Part shown: one piece after another, positions 23,199-33,017 of the stretch
Layout: every line of letters begins with the position of its first letter
How positions within the stretch are numbered: the stretch's first letter is position 1
DNA from: Cladosporium sp. IMV 00045
Lineage: Eukaryota > Ascomycota > Dothideomycetes > Cladosporiales > Cladosporiaceae
Length of the DNA: 55,823 nucleotides
Direction: 5' to 3'
Assembly: GCA_001931905.2 (NCBI GenBank)
Contig: MSJI02000738.1
Coordinates: 1 to 55,823 of the forward strand
The notes under the pieces: model-generated
Told to the model about the DNA's origin: nothing
The model's input: the letters and a program-made list of their open reading frames with translations, nothing else
Databases searched by the model: none
Program-made: the position numbers and the translations under genes

Positions 23199-24125
23199 AT
23201 GTCGACAACGCGTGCAGGCACGCAGGCCGGTCAGAATACCAAACACGCCAACCACAGCCATCGCCCCCATCGCCACCGTGCCCAAAACTTCCCTCCCAAA
23301 GAATACACCGACCTTACTCGCACTGACATCTCTCTCATCGCACCAATCCTACTCCCAAAAACAGAGGCAGAGACTCGCTCGGAGTATGAAAAGAGGATCA
23401 AGAAGCGCATCAACGAGCTATCAGCTCATCTCCACTGCAGACACTCTCTCATGTCAAGCTTTTGCAGTCTACACGGCAAGCTTTCGCCCAGACCGATCAT
23501 CAGCCTCTTCAACTCCCTCCGTTCCGAAATCGAAGATGAAATCCCAGACACATGGGGCCCCTTGGTCAAGACAAAGCAGCTCGAATCAATGAAGAGAGGT
23601 ATCGTCCAAACGGCACAAAACCTCGCCGTTCTCTGGCTGGGTCAGAAGGCGTTCACCGAGCGCTTTGGCGATGATCCTCCTCTGGCCCTTTCGAAGACGA
23701 AAGCCAGCAGCTGTGCCGCTTGTACTTTGGTCATGTTCGCCGCGGATTTTCAGACGCAGGTGGCTCTCGCTTCGTTGTTCATCGGGCGTGTGAATCCGAG
23801 GACCTGGAACTCTAGCAAGAGGATTGCGTGGTTTCTCGAGTGGACGGCGGCGAGGATGCCGGAGAGTGTGAGGGAGGATAGCAAGAAGCTGATTTGGGAT
23901 GTTGGCAAGAAGTTCCGTTTGACTCGTATTGGCTCCGAAGACGCGAAGTCAAGGAAGAAAAAGTCGAGAGTCGATCAGGAAGATGATAATGATGGTGAGT
24001 TTGGTCCGGGGACTGCAAGCTATCCGTTCTCGCTTGAGCGTGAGAAGAGGGCAGAAGAGAAAGGCCCGCGGAAGATGATCGACGATGTTTCTCAAGAGGA
24101 AATCGAGGCTGCAGAAAGTCTCTGA
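23199..24125 (+). CDS. unrecognised fungal protein, 308 aa
   Basis: The frame runs from ATG 23199 to TGA 24123-24125. The first 40 residues are basic and His-rich (HANHSHRPHRHRAQ). The central part looks folded and helical: TDISLIAPILLPKTEAETRS, EYEKRIKKRINELSAHL, GPLVKTKQLESMKRGIVQ, then SSCAACTLVMFAADFQTQVA with a C-x2-C pair and SKRIAWFLEWTAARMPESV. The C-terminal 60 residues are charged (SRKKKSRVDQEDDNDGEFG). It resembles lineage-specific hypothetical proteins of Pezizomycotina, but I cannot name a domain. The stop overlaps the ATG of a second open frame (TGATG), so the two may be one gene separated by a frameshift, a missed intron (a GTGAGT lies at 23995), or two cistrons. Confidence 0.6.
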   Translation: MSTTRAGTQAGQNTKHANHSHRPHRHRAQNFPPKEYTDLTRTDISLIAPILLPKTEAETRSEYEKRIKKRINELSAHLHCRHSLMSSFCSLHGKLSPRPIISLFNSLRSEIEDEIPDTWGPLVKTKQLESMKRGIVQTAQNLAVLWLGQKAFTERFGDDPPLALSKTKASSCAACTLVMFAADFQTQVALASLFIGRVNPRTWNSSKRIAWFLEWTAARMPESVREDSKKLIWDVGKKFRLTRIGSEDAKSRKKKSRVDQEDDNDGEFGPGTASYPFSLEREKRAEEKGPRKMIDDVSQEEIEAAESL

Positions 24126-24442
24126 TGGGGCAGAACGACTCGTTCCGAGCTCGTTGCGATTCTAACGGAAGCGAGTCGATTTATTCCCGCACTATGTCGG
24201 GAACGACTCTTCCGGACCTCTCGATTAGGGATGAAATCGAAGACATCATCTCCTTGTACGAAGGAGGAGGTCCCCACGCGCGTGCAGAGGACTATTCTGA
24301 ATTCATCGGCAATCCTTTCGCTGATGAACTTGAGTCGCAGGATGTGCCGAACCACCCGAAGGAACCGAAGCAGGAGAAAGAGGAACATAAGAAAAGTCGT
24401 CTGGAGAACATGATCATGAAAGGACTGAGAGGTTGGGATTAG
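24125..24442 (+). CDS. open frame overlapping the previous stop, possible C-terminal continuation
   Basis: A 105-codon frame starts at the ATG inside TGATG. Its translation is protein-like (TLPDLSIRDEIEDIISLYEG, EDYSEFIGNPFADELES, KQEKEEHKKSRLENMIMKG): acidic, then a charged helix at the end. It is in the frame two bases later than the 308-aa ORF. Such acidic tails are common at the C-terminus of the same kind of hypothetical protein, so I favour one gene with a frame break over two genes. No domain recognised. Confidence 0.4.
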   Translation: MGQNDSFRARCDSNGSESIYSRTMSGTTLPDLSIRDEIEDIISLYEGGGPHARAEDYSEFIGNPFADELESQDVPNHPKEPKQEKEEHKKSRLENMIMKGLRGWD

Positions 24443-24858
24443 AATGAGAAGACAGATGGTATGTATGACTAAGTAACTGACCAAATTATCATAACACTCA
24501 ACAACAAACACTCCCAACTCGTGCGTGATGTTTGCATTTATCTCGGCATGGATCTGAAGCTTTGATCCGTATCTAAATCTTGAAGATGCAATCGTGATTC
24601 CAATCTCTGATCAATGAAAGCATCAGTATAAATTGAGAGGTCTTTTGCTGGCGTCAAACGAGGATAGAACGTACACATAAAAACCAGCTCTCGATTCTCA
24701 CCACTGACCACCTGAAGAATGGCAAATCGACGTCGATCAACCGAATCCTTGTCCGCTTCAACGATTTCGAGACCTTCCAAGATGCAGATGATGAGTCCGG
24801 CTCACCTCAGCCACCTTCGTCACATATCGAATTCTCGAATGTAGCGTTCAAAGACTTG

Positions 24859-25185
24859 ATGTTCAGCCAGCATAACAGCTTCGATCGCAGCACTGCAACG
24901 CCACCGCCTCACGATAGACTCATAGATCTTGTCGAAAGCCCACGTTTCCCTTCCGGTGAAAGAGCGATGCTTGCTGCCATCGATCGTCTCAAGTTGGAGA
25001 TAACAGTCCACGAATCCATCTCAGGGCTTTGCGCGGCGTATGAAGCCCTTCTCAAGACCTTGCAAGTGGCTTTGCAAAATCCCTCGCGCATACAGGTCAT
25101 GCCTCAGGTCAGAGCAAAGATACAGGCCGAGTACGATGGGTTGCCACCACGACACATGATCGATGCTGCGATCAGGATGCTCTAG
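24859..25185 (+). CDS. small unrecognised protein, about 108 aa
   Basis: From the ATG at 24859 the frame encodes a short polar start and then a helical body (HDRLIDLVESPRFPSGERAM, LAAIDRLKLEITVHESISGL, AAYEALLKTLQVALQN, MPQVRAKIQAEYDGLPPRHM). The frame remains open upstream to 24637 with plausible sequence but no ATG, so an upstream exon is possible. The opposite strand is also open in places with protein-like sequence, which makes strand choice uncertain. No family recognised. Confidence 0.35.
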   Translation: MFSQHNSFDRSTATPPPHDRLIDLVESPRFPSGERAMLAAIDRLKLEITVHESISGLCAAYEALLKTLQVALQNPSRIQVMPQVRAKIQAEYDGLPPRHMIDAAIRML

Positions 25186-25606
25186 TGAGCTGGACCAAGC
25201 ACTGGGTTTCCCAGAGGTGGAGGGTGGAGGCGATGGCACAGCAGGGTTATGAAGATTGGCCGCGTCGACCTTTTGGCTTTGGATAACAAGCAAGGATTTG
25301 CGCAAATTTCTGTTGGTGGATAGGAAATCATTATGTTGTTTTCTGAGCAAATTCTAGGCTGTATCAGACGATTGGCTTTCCATCTTAGATGTAAAAAGTT
25401 ACTATACGCGATACCAATCACCTTGTCGAATCGTACACTGATCTTGAGGCTCACCAGCGGGCAGATCTGTGTTCGTCTGGGTACGGAAGCGATCGATCTG
25501 ACTCACGTATCTTCAAATGCAGTGTAAAGAGAAACCATCAGCATGCCGTCAGCCATAGAAATGTTTTTCATCCAATTCCACGCATATTCGCAGCAGCTTA
25601 GAACCC

Positions 25607-26068
25607 ATGAGCGATCAACACTGCTTCCCAGCCCAGGCCCCAGATCAACGCGCGTTCAATGAATTGGCGCCCAGAGATCGTCTCAGAATATTCGTCCTGG
25701 CCGAGGGATCCGATAGCAGCACAGACGAGTCTCTCAGAGCTATCATGGAAGCCGCGATGTCAGGGACTCTGCTAGAAAAGGATCTCAAAGAAGAGACCAT
25801 TCGTGGAGACGGTGTAGCAGAACTTTTTTTCAAGGCGGTAACGGACGACTTGTACCAGACAGCGAAATACCTACAACTATTTGATACAAACTCAGCCGCC
25901 GAAAGAATCCAGAAACGAACAGATTCGATCACCCAGCTTCAGCACAGGTTGATAAAAATGCAACGTATGCCGGTGATGGAAAAGTGTCATGCTGTCCTGA
26001 ATATGGTTCAGGAGACACACTCCTTGAGGGCGGATTCAAGGGATACGCTGCGTACGTTTTTTCAGTGA
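25607..26068 (+). CDS. small unrecognised protein, 153 aa
   Basis: A single frame from ATG 25607 to the stop after TLRTFFQ. It is predicted mostly helical and soluble: APDQRAFNELAPRDRLRIFV, DESLRAIMEAAMSGTLLEKD, GVAELFFKAVTDDLYQTAKY, then a coiled-coil-like NSAAERIQKRTDSITQLQHR and MEKCHAVLNMVQETHSLRAD. There is no signal peptide or membrane segment. I do not recognise a family. It converges on the methyltransferase gene, whose stop is 120 bp away on the other strand. Confidence 0.45.
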   Translation: MSDQHCFPAQAPDQRAFNELAPRDRLRIFVLAEGSDSSTDESLRAIMEAAMSGTLLEKDLKEETIRGDGVAELFFKAVTDDLYQTAKYLQLFDTNSAAERIQKRTDSITQLQHRLIKMQRMPVMEKCHAVLNMVQETHSLRADSRDTLRTFFQ

Positions 26069-26190
26069 TTGCGAATCTGAATAGAGGCGGATGTCGGCGA
26101 AAAAGGACAAATACCATACGCATCATTCTCAAAATATCTGCCAAAAACATTACTTCAAATTTTTGATCGGTCCAACGATCGCATCTCAGC

Positions 26191-27586
26191 CTATGCTACC
26201 TTTTTTGCTACCCAGAATGATGGTCGGTAATAGTTTGTTAGCATACTCCGGTCATCCAGAATGTAGCCTGCTTGGACATCGGGTCGCTCATCATGTTTCA
26301 CAATTTCAAACCCGAACCGCTGCACCAGGGCTATGACCTCGTCATTCGAGAGCTCAAAGGACCCAGGATCACCGATGCCCTGGTTCGAAGTCTCAATTTC
26401 GGCGGATCCAGCTGCTCTTGTGGTAGCCTTGGCCTTCTCTTTCTCAGCCGGAGTCGATTCGGATTCAAAATGCCATAGCAAAGGCCCAGCATTAATCCAG
26501 AAGCCTCCAGGGGCAAGACAATGCTTGATGGTCTCGATGTATTTGATGACATTGGGAGCGGTGTCTATGAAGAAGCAAGTCGCCACGGCGTGAAACTTGT
26601 CTCGGTGACTAGGGCTCTGGTACAATACGCAGAAATCTCCAGAGGACATTGACATGCGTTCGCTGTAGTGCAGCTTTGACTTTGCCGAAGATGCCTCCAG
26701 GGTCTCTGATAGGTGTAGTTCAGGTATCTGGACGCCACGAAGTTGGTTGGCTCGGTTCAGATGATTCGAGAAACTCAATGCCCAAGGATATAGCGTGTGC
26801 TGCCCTGCTCCTTTAGTCCAATTGAGTATGTAGTTTGAAGCAATGAGCTGATGATAGCTGATTTCGTTGCCCTCTGCAGAGTAACCTTGGGCCGTAAGAT
26901 CGAAAACTAGTCGCCCAAGACCAGCTCCAGGTACCAGAATGCGCCAATCCTCGTAGTCTTTCGGCTCTGATGTCAGTGGGAGATGCTCCTCCAAGAACCG
27001 TTGGATGGGTGCGAAAACAGCCTGGAGTTCTTGGTGACCATCGTGTGACCAGTCACGATACAGCTGTCGAATCGTCGATCGAGCTTTGTCCATATCGCGA
27101 GGGGTCGCCTTCCCTTTCCAAGAGTCATCTTCAGGATCGATTCCATACATCGAGAGGCCAGCTTGGAGCATAGCTTCAGCTACGTCCGCATTCGAATCGA
27201 TTGCATCGTCCACGTCGCGAAATGTCTGCGGCAGCGAGAATGGAGGGTCCGAAAGAATGTCTATGTGCGCTGAAGGAAGACTGTAGAAGGCCCGGCGGCG
27301 GACATGGGTGATGTTGTAGTGGGCTGCCTGGCGGTACTGTCTATGGGCGGAATTATGTGAGAACGTCGTCAACTGAGTGGGACTTTGAAGAGAGGTATTA
27401 TTGAAAGAGACAGCGTAGCTATACCGCAAAACCGTCGTTTCGCCATACCGCAGTAGTTTGGTGTTCGGCGAATGAAAGTACCTACCTGAATGAGTCAAGG
27501 GTTGCGTATAGCACTCTTCTTTCTTCGGGGTCGGACAAAGGATCTATTTCGGCTTCCAGATCAACCAAATCGTCCTGTTCTGCCAT
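26191..27586 (-). CDS. carnosine N-methyltransferase-like (N2227 family)
   Basis: Exons 27486-27586 and 26191-27340 join across a 145-bp intron (CAG/GTAGGT donor, CCCATAG acceptor) to give 416 aa. The join makes DSFRQYRQAAHYNITHVRRR, the typical N2227 start, and decides the acceptor. The SAM-binding motif I is WRILVPGAGLGRLVFDLTAQ (about 180-200), followed by EGNEISYHQLIASNYILNW, FHAVATCFFIDTAPNVIKYI and PGGFWINAGPLLWHF. The C-terminus VQRFGFEIVKHDER and YRPSFWVAKK fits the family. Animal members methylate carnosine; the yeast member is Yhr209w-like or uncharacterised, so the fungal substrate is not certain. It shares a short divergent promoter with the PAC4-type gene. Confidence 0.85.
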
Positions 27587-27786
27587 ATTCGACCTCGATT
27601 GGAATAGTGATGAGTAAGAAGGAAGAGGTTCAGCCATCGATGTTAGAAACTATGGCTCTAACGATAAGGGCATCGTGCCAAGACCCTGGCGTTGTACGGC
27701 GAATGACCTCACCCAAACATCAAGTGTAGGTGGACATTTCCATTCAGCATTCAATAGAATTCCTGCATAGACAAGTCCCAGCGAAA
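27587..27786. promoter_or_regulatory. 200-bp divergent promoter
   Basis: Only 200 bp separate the ATG of the methyltransferase (minus, 27586) from the ATG of the proteasome chaperone (plus, 27787). Both leaders and promoters must share it, so co-regulation is likely. I see no TATA box or known factor site. Confidence 0.5.
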
Positions 27787-28239
27787 ATGGCCGCCTCAGA
27801 ACCTCTCGTCAACGGCACTGTTCCTGCCAGCGCCAAACCCCTCGAACTCGCATTTACCCTCCCTTCCAACCCTCACAACCAGCTGCATCTACAGCTCACA
27901 ATCCAATCCAACACCATCCTTCTGTTCGTCACAAGCACGACACCTGAGAATACTTCCCAGCCCACACCTCTGGGATCCTTTGTTTACGCGCTACCAGACC
28001 GCTACAATCCGAATCAGCCGCTTAGCACACCACTATACACCATCCCACAGACGCTCGATTTCACGACTCGGCTGGCAAAACTACTAGCAAGAAAGACTAG
28101 TCGCGCGTGCTACGTGGGAAGTAGTGTCGATTTGAGTGGAAGTGTGCAGGGTGGTATTGTGGAAGAGGAGATGGAGGCGTTTGGAGCGGTGGTGAAGGTC
28201 GTGATGAGTGAGATCGGCAAGGCAGAAGAGGCAGGTTGA
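27787..28239 (+). CDS. proteasome assembly chaperone 4-like (PAC4/PSMG4 type)
   Basis: One exon encodes 150 aa. A beta-rich N-terminal half (LELAFTLPSNPHNQLHLQLT, NTILLFVTSTTP) is followed by LGSFVYALPDR. The decisive part is LAKLLARKTSRACYVGSSVD followed by GGIVEEEMEAFGAVVKVVM, which matches the PSMG4 arrangement of LAxxLARKT, a short strand, and EEMEAF. PAC3-PAC4 heterodimers guide assembly of the alpha ring of the 20S proteasome. Length matches the family (about 125-160 aa). Fungal orthologues are divergent, so PAC3 type is a less likely alternative. Confidence 0.75.
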   Translation: MAASEPLVNGTVPASAKPLELAFTLPSNPHNQLHLQLTIQSNTILLFVTSTTPENTSQPTPLGSFVYALPDRYNPNQPLSTPLYTIPQTLDFTTRLAKLLARKTSRACYVGSSVDLSGSVQGGIVEEEMEAFGAVVKVVMSEIGKAEEAG

Positions 28240-28836
28240 TGAGTGAGATGAATGCTGTGTACCTGAAGTCTTATGGGAGGAATACTTTGACGTGTTTTAC
28301 TCGTCGCTCTGCAACGGAGCTGAAAATCGGGATTGGAGAAGCGCTGAATTGCGCCAGCGCGAAATGGCCTACCCAGGCTTGGGAGTCGCGTGAGCAGGCA
28401 TGCCATCTGGAATAGTTGTCACAACAATACGGCCATCTTATCAGGCCATTTGCACTGTCACAATGCGACAGCGTTATGACAAGCTGCTTGGTCTGGACCT
28501 TGCGAGTGTGGACGCGGTACCCCGATGCCAGTCCATGTAAGCGACCCACGATCAAGGACCATTAGGAACCGCGAGAACTTCACGGAACGCTCGAGACGAC
28601 AGCGAATGGCAAAAAGCAATGCAGAACGCGAAGCTATTAGGGAACTCCATAGCATCTGTATACGCAGGCCTCAAAGCTGACAACACAACACCACATCCAC
28701 AGAACCCTCACCTGGATTTTCCCTTTGTTACAAGACATTCAACTCCCGATCGACACGACTCAGTCGCAACACTTCTGGAACGACAAATGCCAGTCGCCGC
28801 AAAAGAATAAGCAGCAACAAAATGCCAAAAGAAAGA
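28240..28836. other. intergenic, no gene seen
   Basis: Between the PAC4-type gene and tRNA-Glu. Short frames on both strands are not protein-like. Nothing recognisable. Confidence 0.5.
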
Positions 28837-28940
28837 TTCCGACGCGGGGAATTGAACCCCGGCCTTGTCGGCACTGATCTTTCTTGTCGGAACAAGCGAA
28901 GAATGAGAGCGACAAATCCTAGCCACTAGACCACATCGGA
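28837..28940 (-). tRNA. tRNA-Glu(CTC) with a 32-nt intron
   Basis: Reading the minus strand, the acceptor arm starts TCCGATG and ends CGTCGGA plus discriminator A, pairing with one G-T wobble. The D arm is GTCTAGTGGCTAGGAT, the T arm CGGGG-TTCAATT-CCCCG. The anticodon loop is C-T-CTC-A and then, after an intron, C. Exon 1 is 28904-28940 (nt 1-37), the intron 28872-28903, exon 2 28837-28871, giving a 72-nt mature tRNA. The intron sits at the canonical 37/38 position. It contains a perfect small hairpin (CTTGT-TCCG-ACAAG) and repeats the CCGACAAG of the 3' anticodon stem, so it could pair alternatively before splicing. Confidence 0.9.
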
Positions 28941-31900
28941 TATTGTTTGATTGATGAGAGAGCTAGCAGGCGCGCAAACTAGTAGCTGCACTGCGAGGAA
29001 AGAGCGATCGAGCGTGCGTTCACTCATGGCGAGAACATCACATGAACTTTGCATTGAATGCAGAAGTAATGATTTCGTGAAAATTTTTCTGAGGGAAGGA
29101 GCGATCATCCACGCCTTCCTATTCGGTCGATGTAAGTGAACAACCGCAAAAGCTGATCATGGTCGGCATACGAGTGTCGAGTTGCCGTCGTCGATAGCAA
29201 GAGACTGACATCAGCAAAGCACCATAGATCGACTTACCGGTTAAATCGTTTCAAAACCAGCATGACGCAACCATCTTATCTCATACAACACTTTTTTTTT
29301 AGCGATCGGCATTATTTATTTCAAGTGAAATAACAAGAATACTATCTTTACATCACAGCCACAACTTACCGAGACGATGAAACAAATCAATGAATATCAC
29401 GATCGGCTCTCCCAATGGCACTTTTCCAGGCGTGCACGGAATTCCACCACTCCTGCAGACCGAGCACGTAGCGCGGTAGGGCTTTCCCATGGTCCAACGG
29501 CGCTGCTGCTATTCTCGTCGCGTTTAGGTGTAGATCTTATGGTTTGAGGGGTAGCAGCACCGAGAAGGTTTTCTGTATCTTTGGCGTTTCGTACGTACGC
29601 TGGGGTGGTGCAAGTGTAGGCGAGGAGGTAAGCAAAATCCCATGTAGCGCGCTCGTGGGAATTGCTTTTTCGTAGGGCAAGGGCTGGTTAGATTTGGATG
29701 CTGCTTGTTGATTTGCCAATCGCAGGCGTGCAATGGGGTTTTGGGTTGTGCTGGTTCAACGTCTGGCTGAATCTTGTTGCGGTTTCTGGTCAAAGATAGA
29801 CGATGCCGCGATTTGGAGCAAAAATCTCGGTACACGATGCTGGAGTTATCTGATATGCACGAGGTCGGATCGTAATCACATCCGTTCGAGGGACATGATG
29901 ATAGCCGTTTGGCTCAAGTGGGCCTTTTTTGAGCCTCTCTACTCAACCATCGGTAACTTTGCATTGATATACGAGAGCATCTGCCTTACAATAGTGCTGT
30001 GAAGTGGTCGATCAAGGTTATGGACGAAGGCTGCTTTTTCCGTGCAAGTGAACATTCTATGCTAGTCCATCGTTAACCCATCCAATGGCATTCGAAAAGG
30101 CCTTGGAAGGCTGTTGAGGCACAGACACTATTAGATCCTAGTCCTACTGCAGATATAGCAGTTGGCGAAGGAGCCGTATGTAGGGCGACCCTGAACCATG
30201 CCACGCTGCTGCAAGGATTGTGAAGACGTCTGAAAGAAAAGCAAATATTGCATGCTGGCGCGTGCGTGTGAATGTGCCAGTTGGAGAATTGCAGGCCACG
30301 ATGGCTGCTAACAACAATCGGCTTCTGGTGTTGAGGAGAAAATTCCACACCAAATTCCACACCGACCGGATGAATACGCTGCATTTTGAAGTGGCACCGT
30401 CGAGCCTGGCGTGCCACCGTCAGAAGCTGTATCGGCAATAGCCATGTTAGGCCAACGTCGAAAAAGCCCAAATTAGATTTGAAGTCAACCGTGCACGCGC
30501 ACATGCCCGGAAGGAGCTTCCCCGACGGACTGACAGGCAGAAATGGCAAATAGTATCATCATGTCGCTCGTCTGCTATGAAAGCTGTACGCTATAGTCCA
30601 GCCTGCGCAAGCGAGCTGAGAACCACCCTCGCCAGGCCATGAAATTCAGCGCAAGGCGCGGGGCGCTGTTGAGTACTATATGCATTCCTGCGGATGCCTT
30701 GCGCTTTTCTTGCGTGTGGATGAAATTAGATTTAGACTCTCGCTTGCCCACGCACTAATGAATAAGGAATGACCACACAGACACCACGCCCTAGGCTCCC
30801 GTCACTGGACATCATGCTACAGGAAACGCCGTGAGGCCTTGGATATCGAGTAAGAAAGCCAGAGTTCCGAGAGAAGGGGACGTGATGTGCTCAGACGACC
30901 TGCGCATGAACGCCTTTCCTCAGGATCGCATCTCGTTTGACCGGCTATCACTTGTCATGGCGGTCACCATGGCGTGCATATCTCTCGCGTAAGTGAAGAT
31001 ATGCAGACGCCGCCCACGAGTACTCGTGGGTGTCACAAAAAGCACAGGCACCGATCGCTTCGAGAAGTATGCAGCGACGGATCTAATTCCTGGTGGTGGC
31101 CTATAATAACGTCTCTATTCCTTGCAGAAAGCAAGCAAGCACACGCGCAGGATTCCTGCTCATCCAATCCTACATAACGTTCTGGCTATTATCCAAAGTT
31201 TGGCGCGGTTCATGCCACCTTGGGAATGTCGGACGACATAGTTTCCAACGTAAAGTTTGGCTCTACATGGTTAGAGTGATGAGATGTCAGAAAAACTCGC
31301 CTCGAGGCCGAGGTTAAAAGTCCGCCGAGCAATTATGGCGACCATGATGGAGCAATGAACAATCAGCTGTACCAGCCTCTGGCTGTATGATCTCGCCTAG
31401 AAGGCTCAGCAGGGCAGACCACCTACTCTAATCAGATGTTCGTCCGTTTCCCCTCCACACGCCTGTGAACGCCGTCGATAATAATCCCAGGTGGTGTCGA
31501 GATTGAGTCGAGGGCAGCCTAAAGATAGCTCGCGCTTGGCCACTAGCGCCCGTCCCCGCAAACTTAGTTGACGGTTTTTGGCGAACACACCACTCTGCAC
31601 CGCGGCGCATCTCTACAAAAAATTTGCCCGTTGTTGCATGAGGCAAGGTGGTAACGTGGCAGCAAGGTGCCGTGGCGCTCATGAGAGCGCACTGCGTGTT
31701 ATGACGAGCAGCAGTCCATCGTCATGCTCGTGGCTGCCCCCCCAACGGCTTCTCCGGTCGCATCTGAGCTGACTCTCTCTCTCTCTGTCTGGCGGTGCTC
31801 GTGTTCGGTACAGAGAGGAGGCTGAGCGCAGCAAAACAGCCGCTACTCGCTGGCCCATCGGGTGTGGGCATCCACCAGCGCCCGGGTCACCGATGTGGCC

Positions 31901-33017
31901 GGCCCTCTCCCACCGTCTGCCCTCGCCTGCTTGCTTTGGCTGGCTGACTGGCTGGCTCCCGGTTCCTGCAGATCAAGTTTGCGGCTACTGGATGCGTCTT
32001 TGTTGTCGTGTGGCCTCCCGAGCCTGCTGTCAGCTCAGGTCCATCACACGGCGGCGTTCTTAGCCCGTCACGCCGCGGACTGCAACGCCCGTCATACCAA
32101 CTTTGGCTCGATCTTGACTGCTTTGGGCGCGAGATGGCTCCTTCGGGCCTTGACGTACGTTCGTCAAGTGCGTGCAGTGGTCGCTGGCTCTATTATAGCA
32201 CGTTGTGGGATTGCGTCCATGTGCGGCCTTACCTGCCACGCTGCCAGCTGAAAAAGTCATGCCTGTACAGCGTCGGCGTCTACCGACCACACGGCGTGCG
32301 TGCGGATGCTAGCGCACTCGCAGGGGACAGTAGTAGGAGGCGACCAGCAGGCTGCTGACAGTGAGTATTGGCGGATGATTTGCGGTGAGGATGTACTCGA
32401 GCCTTCTCCCTCCCCCAGAGGTGACGGTGGCATTCACCCAGAGCACGGGCGATGTCATACGAGGAGACCCTACCCTTTCACTCAACGGCGGACCAGCTTC
32501 TTACCGCACCCTATCGCCCACAGTCGGATCGCCGGACACCACGCTAACAAGAAAGCTTGCCGGGTCTATTTCGAGAACCTCACACCTGCAGCTCCTCTGC
32601 CAGGTACAGCGCGACCTATCTGACCTCGCGAGAGTGCGGTATGCCTCTGGGTCTTATTACATAGCGTCCGTCTTGTCTCCACCAGCACTGGCGAAGGATC
32701 TTCGCTTGGTCAAGTATTACACACTCGCTTTCTTCGCTTTACCATCACGCTCGTTGCCCAACCTGTTCACTCATCTCGACGCCAGTTGTACCTACACTTG
32801 TACAATATCAAATCACTTCCGGATCGTAGTCTTACCTCACGGTTACACTCGCTGAACGATCAAAGGACCTCGCCGAATCCCGGCATATATCTAGCAGGAT
32901 ATCTACATCTGTACTGGACTGTCGCTGGAATATTCTGACTTGAAAATACACCGTCGATACTGGATTCAATAGCATCTTTCAAACGACCATCCATCAACAT
33001 TCAAGTTCATTATCAAT
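28941..33017. other. 4-kb gene-poor interval upstream of a Zn2Cys6 gene
   Basis: No open frame on either strand shows conserved or clearly protein-like sequence. There is a T9 run at 29292-29300 and a short CT repeat at 31773-31786. The pyrimidine-rich right third (about 31.7-33.0 kb) probably holds the promoter and long leader of the regulator that follows. Uncharacterised non-coding transcripts cannot be excluded. Confidence 0.45.
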
